64,000 bases of DNA from positions 31,360,061 through 31,424,060 of the forward strand of contig NC_056038.1 in assembly GCF_004379255.2 (NCBI RefSeq), in the 5' to 3' direction. Origin of the DNA: Salvia splendens (Eukaryota > Streptophyta > Magnoliopsida > Lamiales > Lamiaceae). A program made the position numbers and the translations under genes. Each line of letters starts with the position of its first letter. The first letter of the stretch is position 1. Below are positions 23,162 through 34,640 of the stretch, piece by piece. Below the pieces are notes generated by a model, which had not been told where the DNA came from, did no database searches, and worked only from the letters and a program-made list of their open reading frames with translations.

Positions 23162-24968
23162 GTGCAAGGGGTCAAGCCAGTAGATCCTATGGCAGAAAAC
23201 TTAAATGTTAAAGGCTTCAAAGGGAAGAAGCAATTCAAGAATAAGTTCAATGGGTCAAAGCAACCTCAACATCAGAAAGAAGGCCAAGAAACCGAAAAGG
23301 AAACTAGATCATGTTATTATTGCAAGAAACCTGGCCACTTGAAGAAGAATTGTTTCTCATGGAAGAGGAAGCAAGCAGAGGAGCCAGGGACCAAGGTGAC
23401 TACAAATTGTGTTGAGGAACTTGAGATTCCTCAGGCTTTGAATGTAGATGGGAATGGTGAAGAGGGTCCATGGATCATGGATTCAGGATGCAGTCTGCAT
23501 ATGTGTCATGTGAGACACTGGTTCACTGAGCTATCTGAGAGTAAGGGTTCAGTATTACTGGGCAATAATCAAATATGTAGCATTGAAGAGATTGGTAGCA
23601 TTATGCTTAAAATGCATGATGGCTCAAGGAGGTTGCTCATTGGAGTGAGGTACATTCCAGAGATAAAAAGGAATTTAGTCTCTCTTGGAATATTGGAGAC
23701 TTAGGGGGTGCTCTTTTGTTTCTGCTGGTGGAATAATGAAATAATGAAAGTCATGAAAAATGGAGAAGTAGTTATGAAGGCAGAAAGAAAAAGCAGCAGC
23801 CTATATTATCTTGTGACTGAGGTGATCTCTGGTAGTGTGAATGTTGTGCAGAAAGCTGATCTCAGAAAATGGCATTTGAGGCTGGGGCATCTTGGTGAAA
23901 ATGGGAGAAGGAGTTAATCAAGAAACAGCTGATTCAACCTGAAGATGAGTCAGGAAAATTAGGTATCTGTGAAGAGTGTATTCTGGGTAAAAGCAAGAAA
24001 TTGGTATATCCTAAAGGAGTTCACACTTCATCAGCTCCACTAAAGTATGTTCATAGTGACCTATGGGGGCCAGCCACACTATTGACTATTGAAGGAGGTA
24101 AACATTTTCTCTCCATTATTGATGACTATTCAAGGAGATTGTGGGTTTACATTCTGAAAGAGAAATTAGAGACTTTCTCAAAGTTTAGAGATTGGTGCAA
24201 GGAAGTTGAGGTTGAGAAGGGAAGTTCAGTAAAGTATTTGAGAACTAATAACGTCCTTGAGTTTCTGAGCCGAGAGTTTGATCTATACTGCAGAGAGAAA
24301 TGGATAAGAAGGCATAGAACCGTGCCATGTAATCCACAGCAGAATGGGGTGGCTGAGAGAATGAACAGGACCATCTTGGAGAGGGTAAGATGTATGCTTT
24401 TCAGCTCTGGATTGCCTAAAAGGTTCTGGGGAGAGGCTGTAGCAATGGTTGCCGTTTTGATCAACAGGAGTCCTTCATCTGCTATAGGTTTTGACACTCC
24501 TGACAGCAAGTGGTATGGAAGAAATTGAGACTACTCAAACTTGAGAGTTTTCGGGTGCATGGATTATGCTCTCAGCAGGCAAAGTAAGCTAGAAGCTAGA
24601 GCTCTCAGATGCGTCATGGTTGGCTATCAGAAGGGGGTGAAGGGCTATAGATTGTGGTGCATGGAGCCAAATAGGCAGAAGATTGTTATCAGCCGAGATG
24701 TTCAGTTTGAAGAAAGTAGGATGCCTTTTCTTGAGGCTGGCTCTAAGCAGAAAGAAAAGGAATCAGAGAAATTGGTTCAGGTGGAGGTAGAGAGTGGAGT
24801 CAGAGAAGATTCTACTGAGATTGTCGTGCCATCTGAAGATGAAGAAATTGGAGCAACTGCAGAGAGTGTTCCTGAGCATGAAGGCTCAAGCTCAGAGAAT
24901 GTTTTGAGGGACTATATGCTGGCCAGAGACAAGGCTAGAAGAAATGTGAAGCCTTCATCAAAGTACAA
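23162..24968 (+). pseudogene. Copia-3 gag C-terminus, protease and integrase
   Basis: Pieces in several frames give a CCHC knuckle (CYYCKKPGHLKKNC), protease (WIMDSGCSLHMC), the HHCC region (KWHLRLGHLGENG) and the integrase core from HSDLWGPATLLTIEGGKHF to NPQQNGVAERMNRTI. Then comes the C-terminal region GYQKGVKGYRLW and the ENVLRDYMLARDKARRN linker. Lesions include a stop at 23702, frame shifts near 23708, 23917 and 24528, and a changed catalytic residue: the second Asp, normally in LRTDNGxEF, reads LRTNNVLEF. The integrase is therefore dead by both truncation and an active-site change. Confidence 0.88.
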
Positions 24969-26468
24969 TGATAAGTCGTATTCTAGGCCTTGGTTACGGG
25001 TCAGTATGATGTGCTTAATTGATTATATTTGCAAAACAGTTGTTTAAAGTGTGCAGGTTAAGCATTCTAGCCAGTAGGGAAGTTTCGGAATGTTCAGGTG
25101 AAGGAGGAGCCAGCATGATCTCATACTGATCAGTATTCGTGCTAAAACGGCTTGAGATGGAGAAGACGGATAGCTGGGACGGATTACCCACAATTAAGGG
25201 CAAAGAAGTCAAATTGCAACGAGGATTTACCCTAAAATCAAGGGTAGCCTCCCTATAAAAGGAAGCCAAATTGGAGAGAGGGACACACATCGATTCACAC
25301 ATTGATAGACAATTTCACTCATTCACCACCATCTTTAGGTAGAAAGTTTTCTCGGTAGTTTCAGTCTTTCAGCCGTGTCCCGCTTCTTGCCTCGCCGTAG
25401 CCATGATCACTTGACGTTCAGATGTTCCCAGAATTCCAGTCATCGTCCATTCCAGCCAGCAAGATCGTAGTTTAGAGTCTCATCGCCCGGAGTGGCAAAA
25501 CACTTTTACATTGCTTTCGTAGTTTTAAATTTCTCGCTTTCCTTACGTTGGATCTTGTTTGCCTTTGGATATTTTCTGCTTTTGAAGTACTTTGTTGAAG
25601 ATCCGAACGTGTTTATGCTATGAAGTTGATTTCCGTTTCGTTTATTGTGGTGTTTCTTAATTCCCTTGCCTAGTTAGCTTAGATCTAAAGTTTCTCGGTG
25701 TTTAAAGTGCTGAATCTCTCAATTCCGTTTACGTAACTAATTTCTTTAGGATAGATAAACAAGTACTGTTTGATCGGAAAGTAGATCGTTGCATGCAAAG
25801 CTTAGTTTTAATTTCTGAATCGTTCTTTCATGTTGACCAGTATGCAGAAGTCCAGTTTCAGTGTTTGATTTCAGATTTGATTTCTTAGTTTTGGATCTGT
25901 GTTTGTGAGTTGTTAATCTGAGTTTTCCGTGTTGAATCTGGAATTGTTATCTGAATTTTGGAAGTGTTTGTTGAAGAAGATGATGTCTTTTTCAATTGGA
26001 GGGAACCACTTACTTTTCGAGATGCTTTTGCTTTTGTCCTTCACTTTTAGTTAAGCCCTGTCAGCCTAGTCATCAAACTTCCACTACACTCTGAATATTC
26101 TGTTTAGCCCAAAATAGAAACCCGTACCTTCCAAATATTTTCTGTTACAAAATTGTCTCCCCATTCCACGTACACAGTTACATTCCAAATGTTTTCCTTA
26201 CCGTCTGACCAGTAGAACACCTCCTTTAAGTTCCAGCCTAGGTAGAAACTCAACCCAAGCGTGGTAGCTAACCAAATCTTCCAATTGTCACCGCGGTAGT
26301 TTAAGAACGCACCATCTCTGTGGGATTCGACCCTTACCACCACTATACTGATCAGTAGAAGTGGGTTGAGGAATCTTTGAAACCAAGGTCTAGGTTAGTT
26401 AGGATCTCTATCCTGATCAGTAGGATATATCCTTGCTTGAACGACACCTACGCACGTAGGTCCTTTCA
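24969..26468 (+). repeat. 5' LTR of the nested gypsy-like element
   Basis: 1,500 bp, TG...CA bounded. It contains a TATA-like CCTATAAAAGGAAG near 25252, likely the element's promoter. The short minus-strand frame at 25015-25302 recurs identically in the other LTR and is a by-product of the repeat, not a gene. Confidence 0.92.
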
Positions 26469-26470
26469 AA

Positions 26471-26488
26471 TGGCGCCGTTGCCGGGGA
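26471..26488 (+). other. Primer-binding site (tRNA-Asp type)
   Basis: TGGCGCCGTTGCCGGGGA, two bases after the LTR. The same signature occurs inverted at 50912-50928 and, with two changes, at 55603-55620. Confidence 0.85.
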
Positions 26489-26789
26489 TGGATAGCGTTA
26501 TTTGCAATTACTGTGAGTGATACTTCGGTGTATATATTGTGCATAACCTTTCTTTTTTTTCTTTTCTTTTCAGTTTATGAGAAGCAGTTCGGCTCCTGAC
26601 TGCCTTTAGAACCCTTTCTTCTTAACCTTTTATATACCCAGATAAACACCCCAGCCGACTGGGACTGTGTAAGGCATGAAACAAATGGAGCTTACTGGCC
26701 AGGAAGAAGTGCGGAAAAGCAGAAACCAGCTGGGCGAAAAAGTTAGAAGAAAATCGACCAGGGAGTCATTCCCAGTCCAAAAAAGAGAA

Positions 26790-26920
26790 GAAGGAATAAG
26801 GGTGGCGAAGCCACGAAGGAACGAAAAAAAAAAGAGGGAATCGAGAAAATGAAGAAAATGGTCAGAAAGATTTGACCACAAAAAAAGAGATGAATGAAGG
26901 AATAAGGGTGGCGAAGCCAC
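26790..26920 (+). repeat. Duplicated hairpin motif in the non-coding interior
   Basis: A 25-bp segment containing AATAAGGGTGGCGAAGCCAC occurs at 26790-26814 and again at 26896-26920. The core GTGGC-GAA-GCCAC is a perfect 5-bp stem with a 3-base loop. Position in the leader RNA is where packaging or dimerisation signals would be expected. Confidence 0.7.
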
Positions 26921-27542
26921 AAGATGCTACTGACCAGTGGAGACCAAAGCCAGAAGCGCCAACTAAAGAAATCAACTGATCAGAAGCCTAATAAACACAG
27001 TCTCCCCACCCCGCATAAATAAAAATAGAAATTTTGAACCTTAGAGCCTTAGGAACATCCACCGAAAACATTACAAGCCAACAACCCCGTTACAAGCCTA
27101 TAAGTCCTTCAGTAGCCGCTCGTGGAATCTAAGTCCGAAGCAATTGTGGTGAGCATAATGAGAGAATGCAGTCCTATCATTCCTGGTGAGGTATGAGCGA
27201 CTGAGCGAACCTAGTGTTGGGCCGAGAGTGTGGGCGATCTTGACAAACAGATATACTGACTGGAAGAGAAAAGGGGGGTGGCAGAAGTTCAAGGCTGTCT
27301 AAGGCCGGATTGCACCTGATCCAGAGGGGAGGGATGGTTGAAAATATAGCCCGATCTATGTGTTTTCAGTCTTTTATGTGTTTATGTTTCTCTGTGTTTG
27401 TTTGTGTTTTTCTTTGCGTCATAGTTTAGAGTCTAAGTTAGGTAGAGTCGGTCAGGGGAGTAACCAGGCTAGAATTCGACTTATTCTTTTCTTTGTTTGT
27501 TCTTCACGCTTGAGGACAAGCCTGTGGTAAGTGTGAGCAGTT

Positions 27543-29042
27543 TGATAAGTCGTATTCTAGGCCTTGGTTACGGGTCAGTATGATGTGCTTAATTGATTAT
27601 ATTTGCAAAACAGTTGTTTAAAGTGTGCAGGTTAAGCATTCTAGCCAGTAGGGAAGTTTCGGAATGTTCAGGTGAAGGAGGAGCCAGCATGATCTCATAC
27701 TGATCAGTATTCGTGCTAAAACGGCTTGAGATGGAGAAGACGGATAGCTGGGACGGATTACCCACAATTAAGGGCAAAGAAGTCAAATTGCAACGAGGAT
27801 TTACCCTAAAATCAAGGGTAGCCTCCCTATAAAAGGAAGCCAAATTGGAGAGAGGGACACACATCGATTCACACATTGATAGACAATTTCACTCATTCAC
27901 CACCATCTTTAGGTAGAAAGTTTTCTCGGTAGTTTCAGTCTTTCAGCCGTGTCCCGCTTCTTGCCTCGCCGTAGCCATGATCACTTGACGTTCAGATGTT
28001 CCCAGAATTCCAGTCATCGTCCATTCCAGCCAGCAAGATCGTAGTTTAGAGTCTCATCTCCCGGAGTGGCAAAACACTTTTACATTGCTTTCGTAGTTTT
28101 AAATTTCTCGCTTTCCTTACGTTGGATCTTGTTTGCCTTTGGATATTTTCTGCTTTTGAAGTACTTTGTTGAAGATCCGAGCGTGTTTATGCTATGAAGT
28201 TGATTTCCGTTTCGTTTATTGTGGTGTTTCTTAATTCCCTTGCCTAGTTAGCTTAGATCTAAAGTTTCTCGGTGTTTAAAGTGCTGAATCTCTCAATTCC
28301 GTTTACGTAACTAATTTCTTTAGGATAGATAAACAAGTACTGTTTGATCGGAAAGTAGATCGTTGCATGCAAAGCTTAGTTTTAATTTCTGAATCGTTCT
28401 TTCATGTTGACCAGTATGCAGAAGTCCAGTTTCAGTGTTTGATTTCAGATTTGATTTCTTAGTTTTGGATCTGTGTTTGTGAGTTGTTAATCTGAGTTTT
28501 CCGTGTTGAATCTGGAATTGTTATCTGAATTTTGGAAGTGTTTGTTGAAGAAGATGATGTCTTTTTCAATTGGAGGGGACCACTTACTTTTCGAGATGCT
28601 TTTGCTTTTGTCCTTCACTTTTAGTTAAGCCCTGTCAGCCTAGTCATCAAACTTCCACTACACTCTGAATATTCTGTTTAGCCCAAAATAGAAACCCGTA
28701 CCTTCCAAATATTTTCTGTTACAAAATTGTCTCCCCATTCCACGTACACAGTTACATTCCAAATGTTTTCCTTACCGTCTGACCAGTAGAACACCTCCTT
28801 TAAGTTCCATCCTAGGTAGAAACTCAACCCAAGCGTGGTAGCTAACCAAATCTTCCAATTGTCACCGCGGTAGTTTAAGAACGCACCATCTCTGTGGGAT
28901 TCGACCCTTACCACCACTATACTGATCAGTAGAAGTGGGTTGAGGAATCTTTGAAACCAAGGTCTAGGTTAGTTAGGATCTCTATCCTGATCAGTAGGAT
29001 ATATCCTTGCTTGAACGACACCTACGCACCTAGGTCCTTTCA
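27543..29042 (+). repeat. 3' LTR of the nested gypsy-like element
   Basis: 1,500 bp, almost identical to 24969-26468. It is directly followed by Copia-3 sequence. Confidence 0.92.
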
Positions 29043-30523
29043 GAGAGCAAGCAATGGATGAAGGCCATGGTGGAGGAGATAGAGTCCTTGATTTAAAACA
29101 GGACCTGGATTTTGGTGAATAGGCCAACTACACAAAGGCTGGTTAGCTGCAAATGGGTGTACAAGAAGAAGGTGGAGGCTGGAAATAAGGTCATGTTTAA
29201 AGCTAGACTTGTGGCAAGGGGTTTCACACAGGAAGAGGGCATTGATTACAATGAGGTCTTCTCATATGTGGTGAAGCATGCCTCATTCAGGATCTTGCTT
29301 GCAGTAGCAGCTCAAAACAATTGGGAGTTGGAACAACTTGATGTAAAGACAACCTTCTTACATGGTGATCTAGATGACACTATATATATGGATTAGCCAG
29401 AGGGTTTTCTAATGCATGGAAATAAGAGCAAAGTGTGTTTATTGAAGAAAAGCATGTATGGTTTGAAGTAGGCAAGCAGACAATGTCATCTAAAATTTGA
29501 TGAGCATATGGAGAAGATAGGTATCCAGAAATCTGAGCATATCTATTATTGTATGTTGATGATATTCTCATTTCTGGACCTGACATGAAAGAGTTAGAAA
29601 AGGTGAAGAAATTGCTGGCTGAGGGCTTTGAGATAAAGGATATGGGTAAGGCTCAAAGAATATTGGGGATGGATATAGTTAGAGACATGAAGAATTGAAC
29701 ATTGTGGCTGTCTCAAGAGAACTACATCAGCAAGGTAGTGAAGAAGTTTCAAGCAGAAAACAACAAGACAATTTCTGTTCCTATATCACATCAGGTGAAG
29801 TTGTGCAAAGATCAGAGTCCAAAAGATGAGGCTGAGGAGAAGGAAATGAGTCAGATCCCTTATGCTAATATTGTGGGTAGTATCATGTACACCATGGACT
29901 GTACTAGACCAGACATTGCTCATGCAATCAGTGTAGCAAGTAGGTACATGGCCTGCCCGGGGAAGCATCATTGGTTGGCTTTGAAGGGAATTTTGAAGTA
30001 CTTGAAGGCTCACAGTGATCTTAGGATTTTGTTCAAAGCAAGGAGTGGAATCAATGAGGATGCTTTAGTTGGTTTCTGTGACTCGGACTACGCAACAAAT
30101 CTTGGCAATAGAAGGTCACAATTTGGCTATGCCTTCACGTTTTTTGGAGCAGCAGTAAGTTGGAAGTCGGGGCTTCCGTCTATGGTGGCCTTGTCGACTA
30201 CCGAAGCTGAGTATATGGTGCCTACTGAGGCTGTGAAGGAAAGCTTTTGGCTCAAAGGGATCATTGGCTTGAAGCAGGGAAGTGTTGCTATTAAGTGTGA
30301 TAGTAGCAGCGCGATTTGTCTAGCAAAGCAGCAGACATTCCATGAGCGAAGTAAGCACATGGATGTGAGGCTTCATTTCATACGAGATGATGTGGAGAAA
30401 TGAAAAGTAAGGATAGAGAAGGTGAGTACTGATCACAATGCAACAGATGCACTCACAAAGGCATTGCCAACATCCAAGTTCAGATATTGCTTGGATTTGG
30501 TGGGTCTTCTCCGAAAGTTCTAA
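29043..30523 (+). pseudogene. Copia-3 reverse transcriptase and RNase H
   Basis: Resumes with ESKQWMKAMVEEIESL and runs through CKWVYKKKVEAGNKV, KARLVARGFTQEEGIDY, LDVKTTFLHGDLDDTIYMD, and YVDDILIS near 29551. RNase H follows (VGFCDSDYATNLGNRRSQFG, STTEAEYM, CDSSSAICL) to ATDALTKALPTSKFRYCL. Stops occur where the family has Gln or Trp (YMD*PEG, GLK*ASR, VEK*KVR), consistent with C-to-T and G-to-A changes. About 25-30 residues upstream of YVDD are deleted. Confidence 0.9.
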
Positions 30524-30545
30524 AGGAGGAATATGAATGGTGAGA

Positions 30546-30827
30546 TGTTGGTGACTGCGAGCTGGTTTGATCAACTAGGTGGAGGATTTGAGCAAACGCA
30601 GCTGAAAGCAAAGGATGAGTATATGATCGTTGGAGTAGCATGAGATATTTCAACAGATTAGAGATGAAAAGGAGAGTTCTTTAACCGTGTGAAACAGAGA
30701 GCGTCTTGAATCGCATTTTTCATAGTCTTTATTCTTAGAGAGTTGAGTGAATCATCTTGTAATTGATAGTGATCGTGAGTGCTTGTATTCATCTTCGTTT
30801 TCAGATCAAATCAGTAAATGAGTCACA
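30546..30827 (+). repeat. 3' LTR of Copia-3
   Basis: Starts TGTTGGTGACTGCGAGC after a purine-rich stretch and ends GAGTCACA, followed by the GCTAA target duplication. The internal 125-bp loss lies between short CAA repeats. Confidence 0.85.
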
Positions 30828-30832
30828 GCTAA

Positions 30833-31920
30833 AATGCTCAAGCCAAAACAATGGCGAGCCAAGAATACATCACAAAAGTCCTGCAAAAAAGTCAAATTAA
30901 CAAAGATAAGCAAAAATCAAAGCTAAACACCACAAAAGGAAAACGCTACGAAAACGAAGAGGTCCTTATAAAAACACACTCACGCAGCAAACCTAGATGA
31001 GAGGAAAGAGCATCACACAAGCAGAGAAGGCAAAAAAACGACATATATTAAGAAAATAGGGAACTTTTCAATATAACCTTATTAATTGTGATAATAAATA
31101 CATATATACAATTAATTATACAATTTTAAAAATTATGAAATAAGGTAAACTGAAAAGAATGTCATTATAATTATACTCTAAAATTTTCAAGTGAGACACT
31201 TATATTACGTTGATTCTAGTTAGTGTCGTATTGCAGTTAGTAATTAAATTATAATCACAAGAGTTTTTTTTTTGTTACTGTGATGAAGCACATATTAAAT
31301 GCGGCCATATATCTCGGCAAAAACCAAACTCAATTATTGCGGCCATGAAATTAAAATGCAACCTCAAGTCCTTCACGCATTTATTATTCGAGATAAAATA
31401 TTCAACCATAAGAGCGAGGCCCACTTGGCATTTCTACTCTTCATTTAAATACCCCATTCATCTTATTCAAACATATACATTCGCTTATTTTAAATTTATC
31501 CCAATCTATATGCTTTTTTCTACATATAAAATAATAGTTTTATCTTTTCTCTCTTCTGATTTAAATATTCATCAATCATTTCTCTTATTTTAGTAAACTC
31601 GATAATGTCGCCTACAATTTTGGGTTATTGGAGAAAGTGGTGATGTTGAAATTAAATCCCATAGCTCTACATGGCTCGATGAAGCCGGCTTGAGTTCGAA
31701 GCCATGCAGTTCGATTTGCTCCAAATTTTTTTTTTCTGGGGGGTTACGTGACTATTTTTGTGTGGATTACAGCTAATTTGAATCCAAAAACCAAAGAGCT
31801 AAGTAATAACGTTACGGCCGTATATTATGTATAATGTGAACGTATGGTATTGAAAACAAATAAAACGCGTATTTACCTCATAAAATAAGACTGGGACATG
31901 GGTAGAAAAAAGAGATACAA
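30833..31920. other. Intergenic, no supported gene
   Basis: AT-rich. Short frames (for example 31345-31593 on the plus strand) show no family features. Confidence 0.4.
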
Positions 31921-32419
31921 CTCCCTCCGTTCCTGATAATTTGTCATATTCTTCTATTTCGATCCGTCTCACATAATTTATCTCATTTCACTTTTTACCA
32001 TTTTTTGCAGTGGACCCCATATTCCATTAACTCATTCCTACTCGCATTTTATTATAAAACTAATATACTCCCTCCGCCCCAAGTTACTTGAGTCGTATTC
32101 CATTTTGAATTGTCCCAAATTACTTGAGTCATTTCCATTTTTAGCTAAAAACAAAACATCTAATCTCACCTACGTTATTATTTCTTTTACTTTACTCTCT
32201 CTTCTTTTTCTTACTTTATTCTCTCCTCTACTTTATTTATCTAACTAAACACAACTTTTAAAAATCCCGTGGCGAAAAGAAACGCCTCAAGTAACGTGGA
32301 ACGTAGGGAGTGTAAAAGTAGGATCCACATTCCACTAACTTTTTCAATTTACTTTTTCATTACATTTTTTAAAACTCGTGTCCGGTCAAAGTCGAACGAA
32401 TTATCTGGGACGGAGGGAG
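31921..32419. mobile_element. Stowaway-type MITE (copy B), carrying a nested MITE
   Basis: Ends CTCCCTCCGTTCCTGATAAT and ATTATCTGGGACGGAGGGAG. It aligns with copy A at 439-721 (shared ATTATAAAACTAATATA, AAACTCGTGTCCGGTCA) except for the inserted 32068-32310. The right flank has TA at 32420-32421; the left flank has drifted to AA. Confidence 0.85.
32068..32310. mobile_element. Second-family Stowaway MITE inserted in copy B
   Basis: Ends CTCCCTCCGCCCCAAGTTAC and, inverted, GTAACGTGGAACGTAGGGAG. It sits at a TA in the host element (32066-32067), duplicated as a mutated TG at 32311-32312. The empty site is visible in copy A, where ACTAATATATAAAAGTAGAA is uninterrupted. Confidence 0.85.
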
Positions 32420-34062
32420 TATCAAATAATTAGATAATTGAGATATACGAAAAGTATGGAAATGTTTTTTTTTCTCCACGAGATTATTGGTCAGGAAATT
32501 GGGTAAGTCGATTATGAATTTAATGGACACGTCGACTATATGAGTAATAGGGACGGCACCGATTCCTATTGACTTCAACTAGTTTTAGCACCCGTGCTAT
32601 GCACGGGATATAAAAGTTTTAAATTATAAATACAAAATAAATGAATATATAAAACCATAAACCGTGTATGGCTATATCTTTCACCCAACTATTACATTAG
32701 TACGCACAAAAATAAAATGCATATACAAAAGGCATAAATACACACAAAGTGACAAATGACAAAAAACACTACACAAACATCTAAATTTAATAGACGTTTT
32801 GTTTTATGAGAGATATATAACAAAGACAAATTCAATAAAAACACGTGTAAGATGGAGAGAATCCTCTGCTCTGTTACACTATAACATAGCGGGGGTTGCT
32901 ATGGTTAAACGTAACCACTATCATATGAAAAGCAGTAGGATGGTGGAATTTTAAACACGTAGCACTCTAATTCTATTTCTCTCGTTGTTTTTTTTCCCTA
33001 TTTCTTTCTTTAATTAAATATCCGGTGGGCCAATGCAACTTTTTTACATAGAATAGCCTTACTACCAATAAATTTGTAGCGCTTAATAGAAATAAAAAAA
33101 ATGAAAACAAATTAGAGAAGGTATTGCTTCTTATTAAATGGTTGTAGAGTTTGATCTTTAAAAGAATTTAGAATCATGGCATAAAGTATTTAAATTTACC
33201 AAATGCACATAGTAATAGTTTTTTTTTTAATTTAAACTGAAAATATTGAATGGCTTGGTTGATAGTATGAGATAGTAGTAGTTTTTTTCAAACTTTTTGA
33301 AAAAAGTTTCCAATATTGCAACGATGAGACTCGTGAGCAACATTGAAATTTATATTTCATACTAATCCAACTGAATAACTCAAAATATTGAAATTTAAAA
33401 ACAACAATCAAACTTTTTGTCTGATATATGCTAACTTAAAACTTTTTTACAAATTTAAAACATTAGTGAACATTTTGTATGTATGGTGTAATTACCCCTC
33501 AGTATAGACTAAAACCTTTAATCATTCATGGACTCGTTACTCTTGAAATTGCAACACACAATTGTCAACGACTAAAAAAATGTCTTTTAAGAAATAGGCC
33601 AACATGAGCAAACAAATACAAAAATAAATGTTTTTTCATAATTAATATATTCATTTTTGCCAAATTTAAATTCAATATAGGAAAATATACCTAAACATGA
33701 AAAAATAAACTAAGAAAAATTAAAAAATACTTGAAAATTTTATCGTCCCTATTGAGTTGAAGTAACACCAAATTTACGATTTAATATAAAGAAAATAACA
33801 TATAGTATAGAAATATAAGTAAATCAAAGTCAACTTAATTCTAACTACATATAAACTTAATTATTTATTAAAAAAATTATTTAAAAAATATATATTATAC
33901 AAAGTTCAATAAATAAAAAATGCAAATTCAAAACTGTATTTAATCAAGAAAGATGTACTATAAATTGATTACATAGTTTTATAAGAAGTACTAAAAGCCT
34001 ACAAAATATTAAACAAAAATTTCAAACAATATACTATAAATTAATAATATTCTAAAACCCTA

Positions 34063-34640
34063 ATGCAACATGCGACGCCTCCATCTCTCTCAAGTTTCTC
34101 TCTCCCTCCCCCCTTCTCCTTAACTGGCGGCGGAAATCATCTCCCGGGCCAGAGCACCGCTCCTTCTTCCTCGCCGCTCTCCTTCCACACAGCCTCGCCG
34201 CTCGTCCCGCCTGTCGCGCCGCCTTACCCGCCGCGCCGCCGCCTTACTTGCCATGGTCGCCGCCTTTCTCTCCTTCTCGTGGTTCCACCTCTTGACCACC
34301 GGCTTGTGGACTCCTCCACGCTACCCAACCGCCGTGGCCGGTCACCAACCCCTCTCTCTCGTAACTCTCAGGTATCGGGGCTTGCCGGCGTGCGAGTCCA
34401 GCCGCCACCGCCGTCGGCTCTCCTTCTCTTTATTCCGCTTCCGCCGCCGTCGACCCTCCTACACCACCGCCGCCGCATTAACCCATCCTGCACAGCAGCA
34501 GCGTCGCCGCTTCCCTTCATCTCCGGCATCTCTCTCGTCGCCTAACCCACCGGCTGTCGCCGGATTCCAAGCAGAACCAAACCTGCTATACTGCAATCAC
34601 AAAATTAGTCCACAAAATGCAGATTCTAGTTCATCTATTT
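34063..34640 (+). other. GC-rich island inside the Helitron, possible captured gene fragment
   Basis: An abrupt change from AT-rich DNA to C-rich, codon-like sequence. A frame at 34063-34545 encodes a Pro/Ser/Arg-rich protein, and an overlapping one runs at 34253-34642. Neither matches a family I know. It resembles the 5' leader and first exon of a plant gene. Helitrons often capture such pieces. Which frame, if any, was ever coding cannot be told. Confidence 0.35.

Larger units (their letters stand above)
24969..29042 (+). mobile_element. Young coding-free Ty3/gypsy-like LTR element nested in Copia-3
   Basis: Two 1,500-bp LTRs (24969-26468 and 27543-29042) begin TGATAAGTCG and end GGTCCTTTCA. 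By eye they differ at about five positions, so the insertion is very recent. The 1,074-bp interior opens two bases after the LTR with TGGCGCCGTTGCCGGGGA, the primer-binding site typical of Athila/Tat gypsy elements. It closes with CTTGAGGACAAGC and a purine-rich AAGTGTGAGCAG. No gag or pol is present, so it must be mobilised in trans. No 5-bp target duplication is seen (TACAA on the left, GAGAG on the right). Confidence 0.9.
22220..30827 (+). mobile_element. Copia-3: old Ty1/copia element interrupted by a gypsy-type element
   Basis: The target duplication GCTAA at 22215-22219 and 30828-30832 is perfect. LTRs lie at 22220-22591 and 30546-30827. Plus-strand gag, protease, integrase, reverse transcriptase and RNase H are all recognisable but carry many stops, shifts and deletions. 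A separate LTR element (24969-29042) splits the coding region between integrase and reverse transcriptase. Sequence right after the 5' LTR, TGGCGTCGTCTGTTGG, is in the primer-binding-site position but is not the usual tRNA-Met type. Confidence 0.93.

Noticed and set aside
25015..27876. Two identical 95-residue minus-strand frames (25015-25302 and 27589-27876), and likewise the pair at 26104-26343 and 28678-28917, looking like duplicated genes
   Set aside because: They lie inside the two near-identical LTRs of the nested gypsy element, so the duplication is that of the LTRs, and they show no protein family features.
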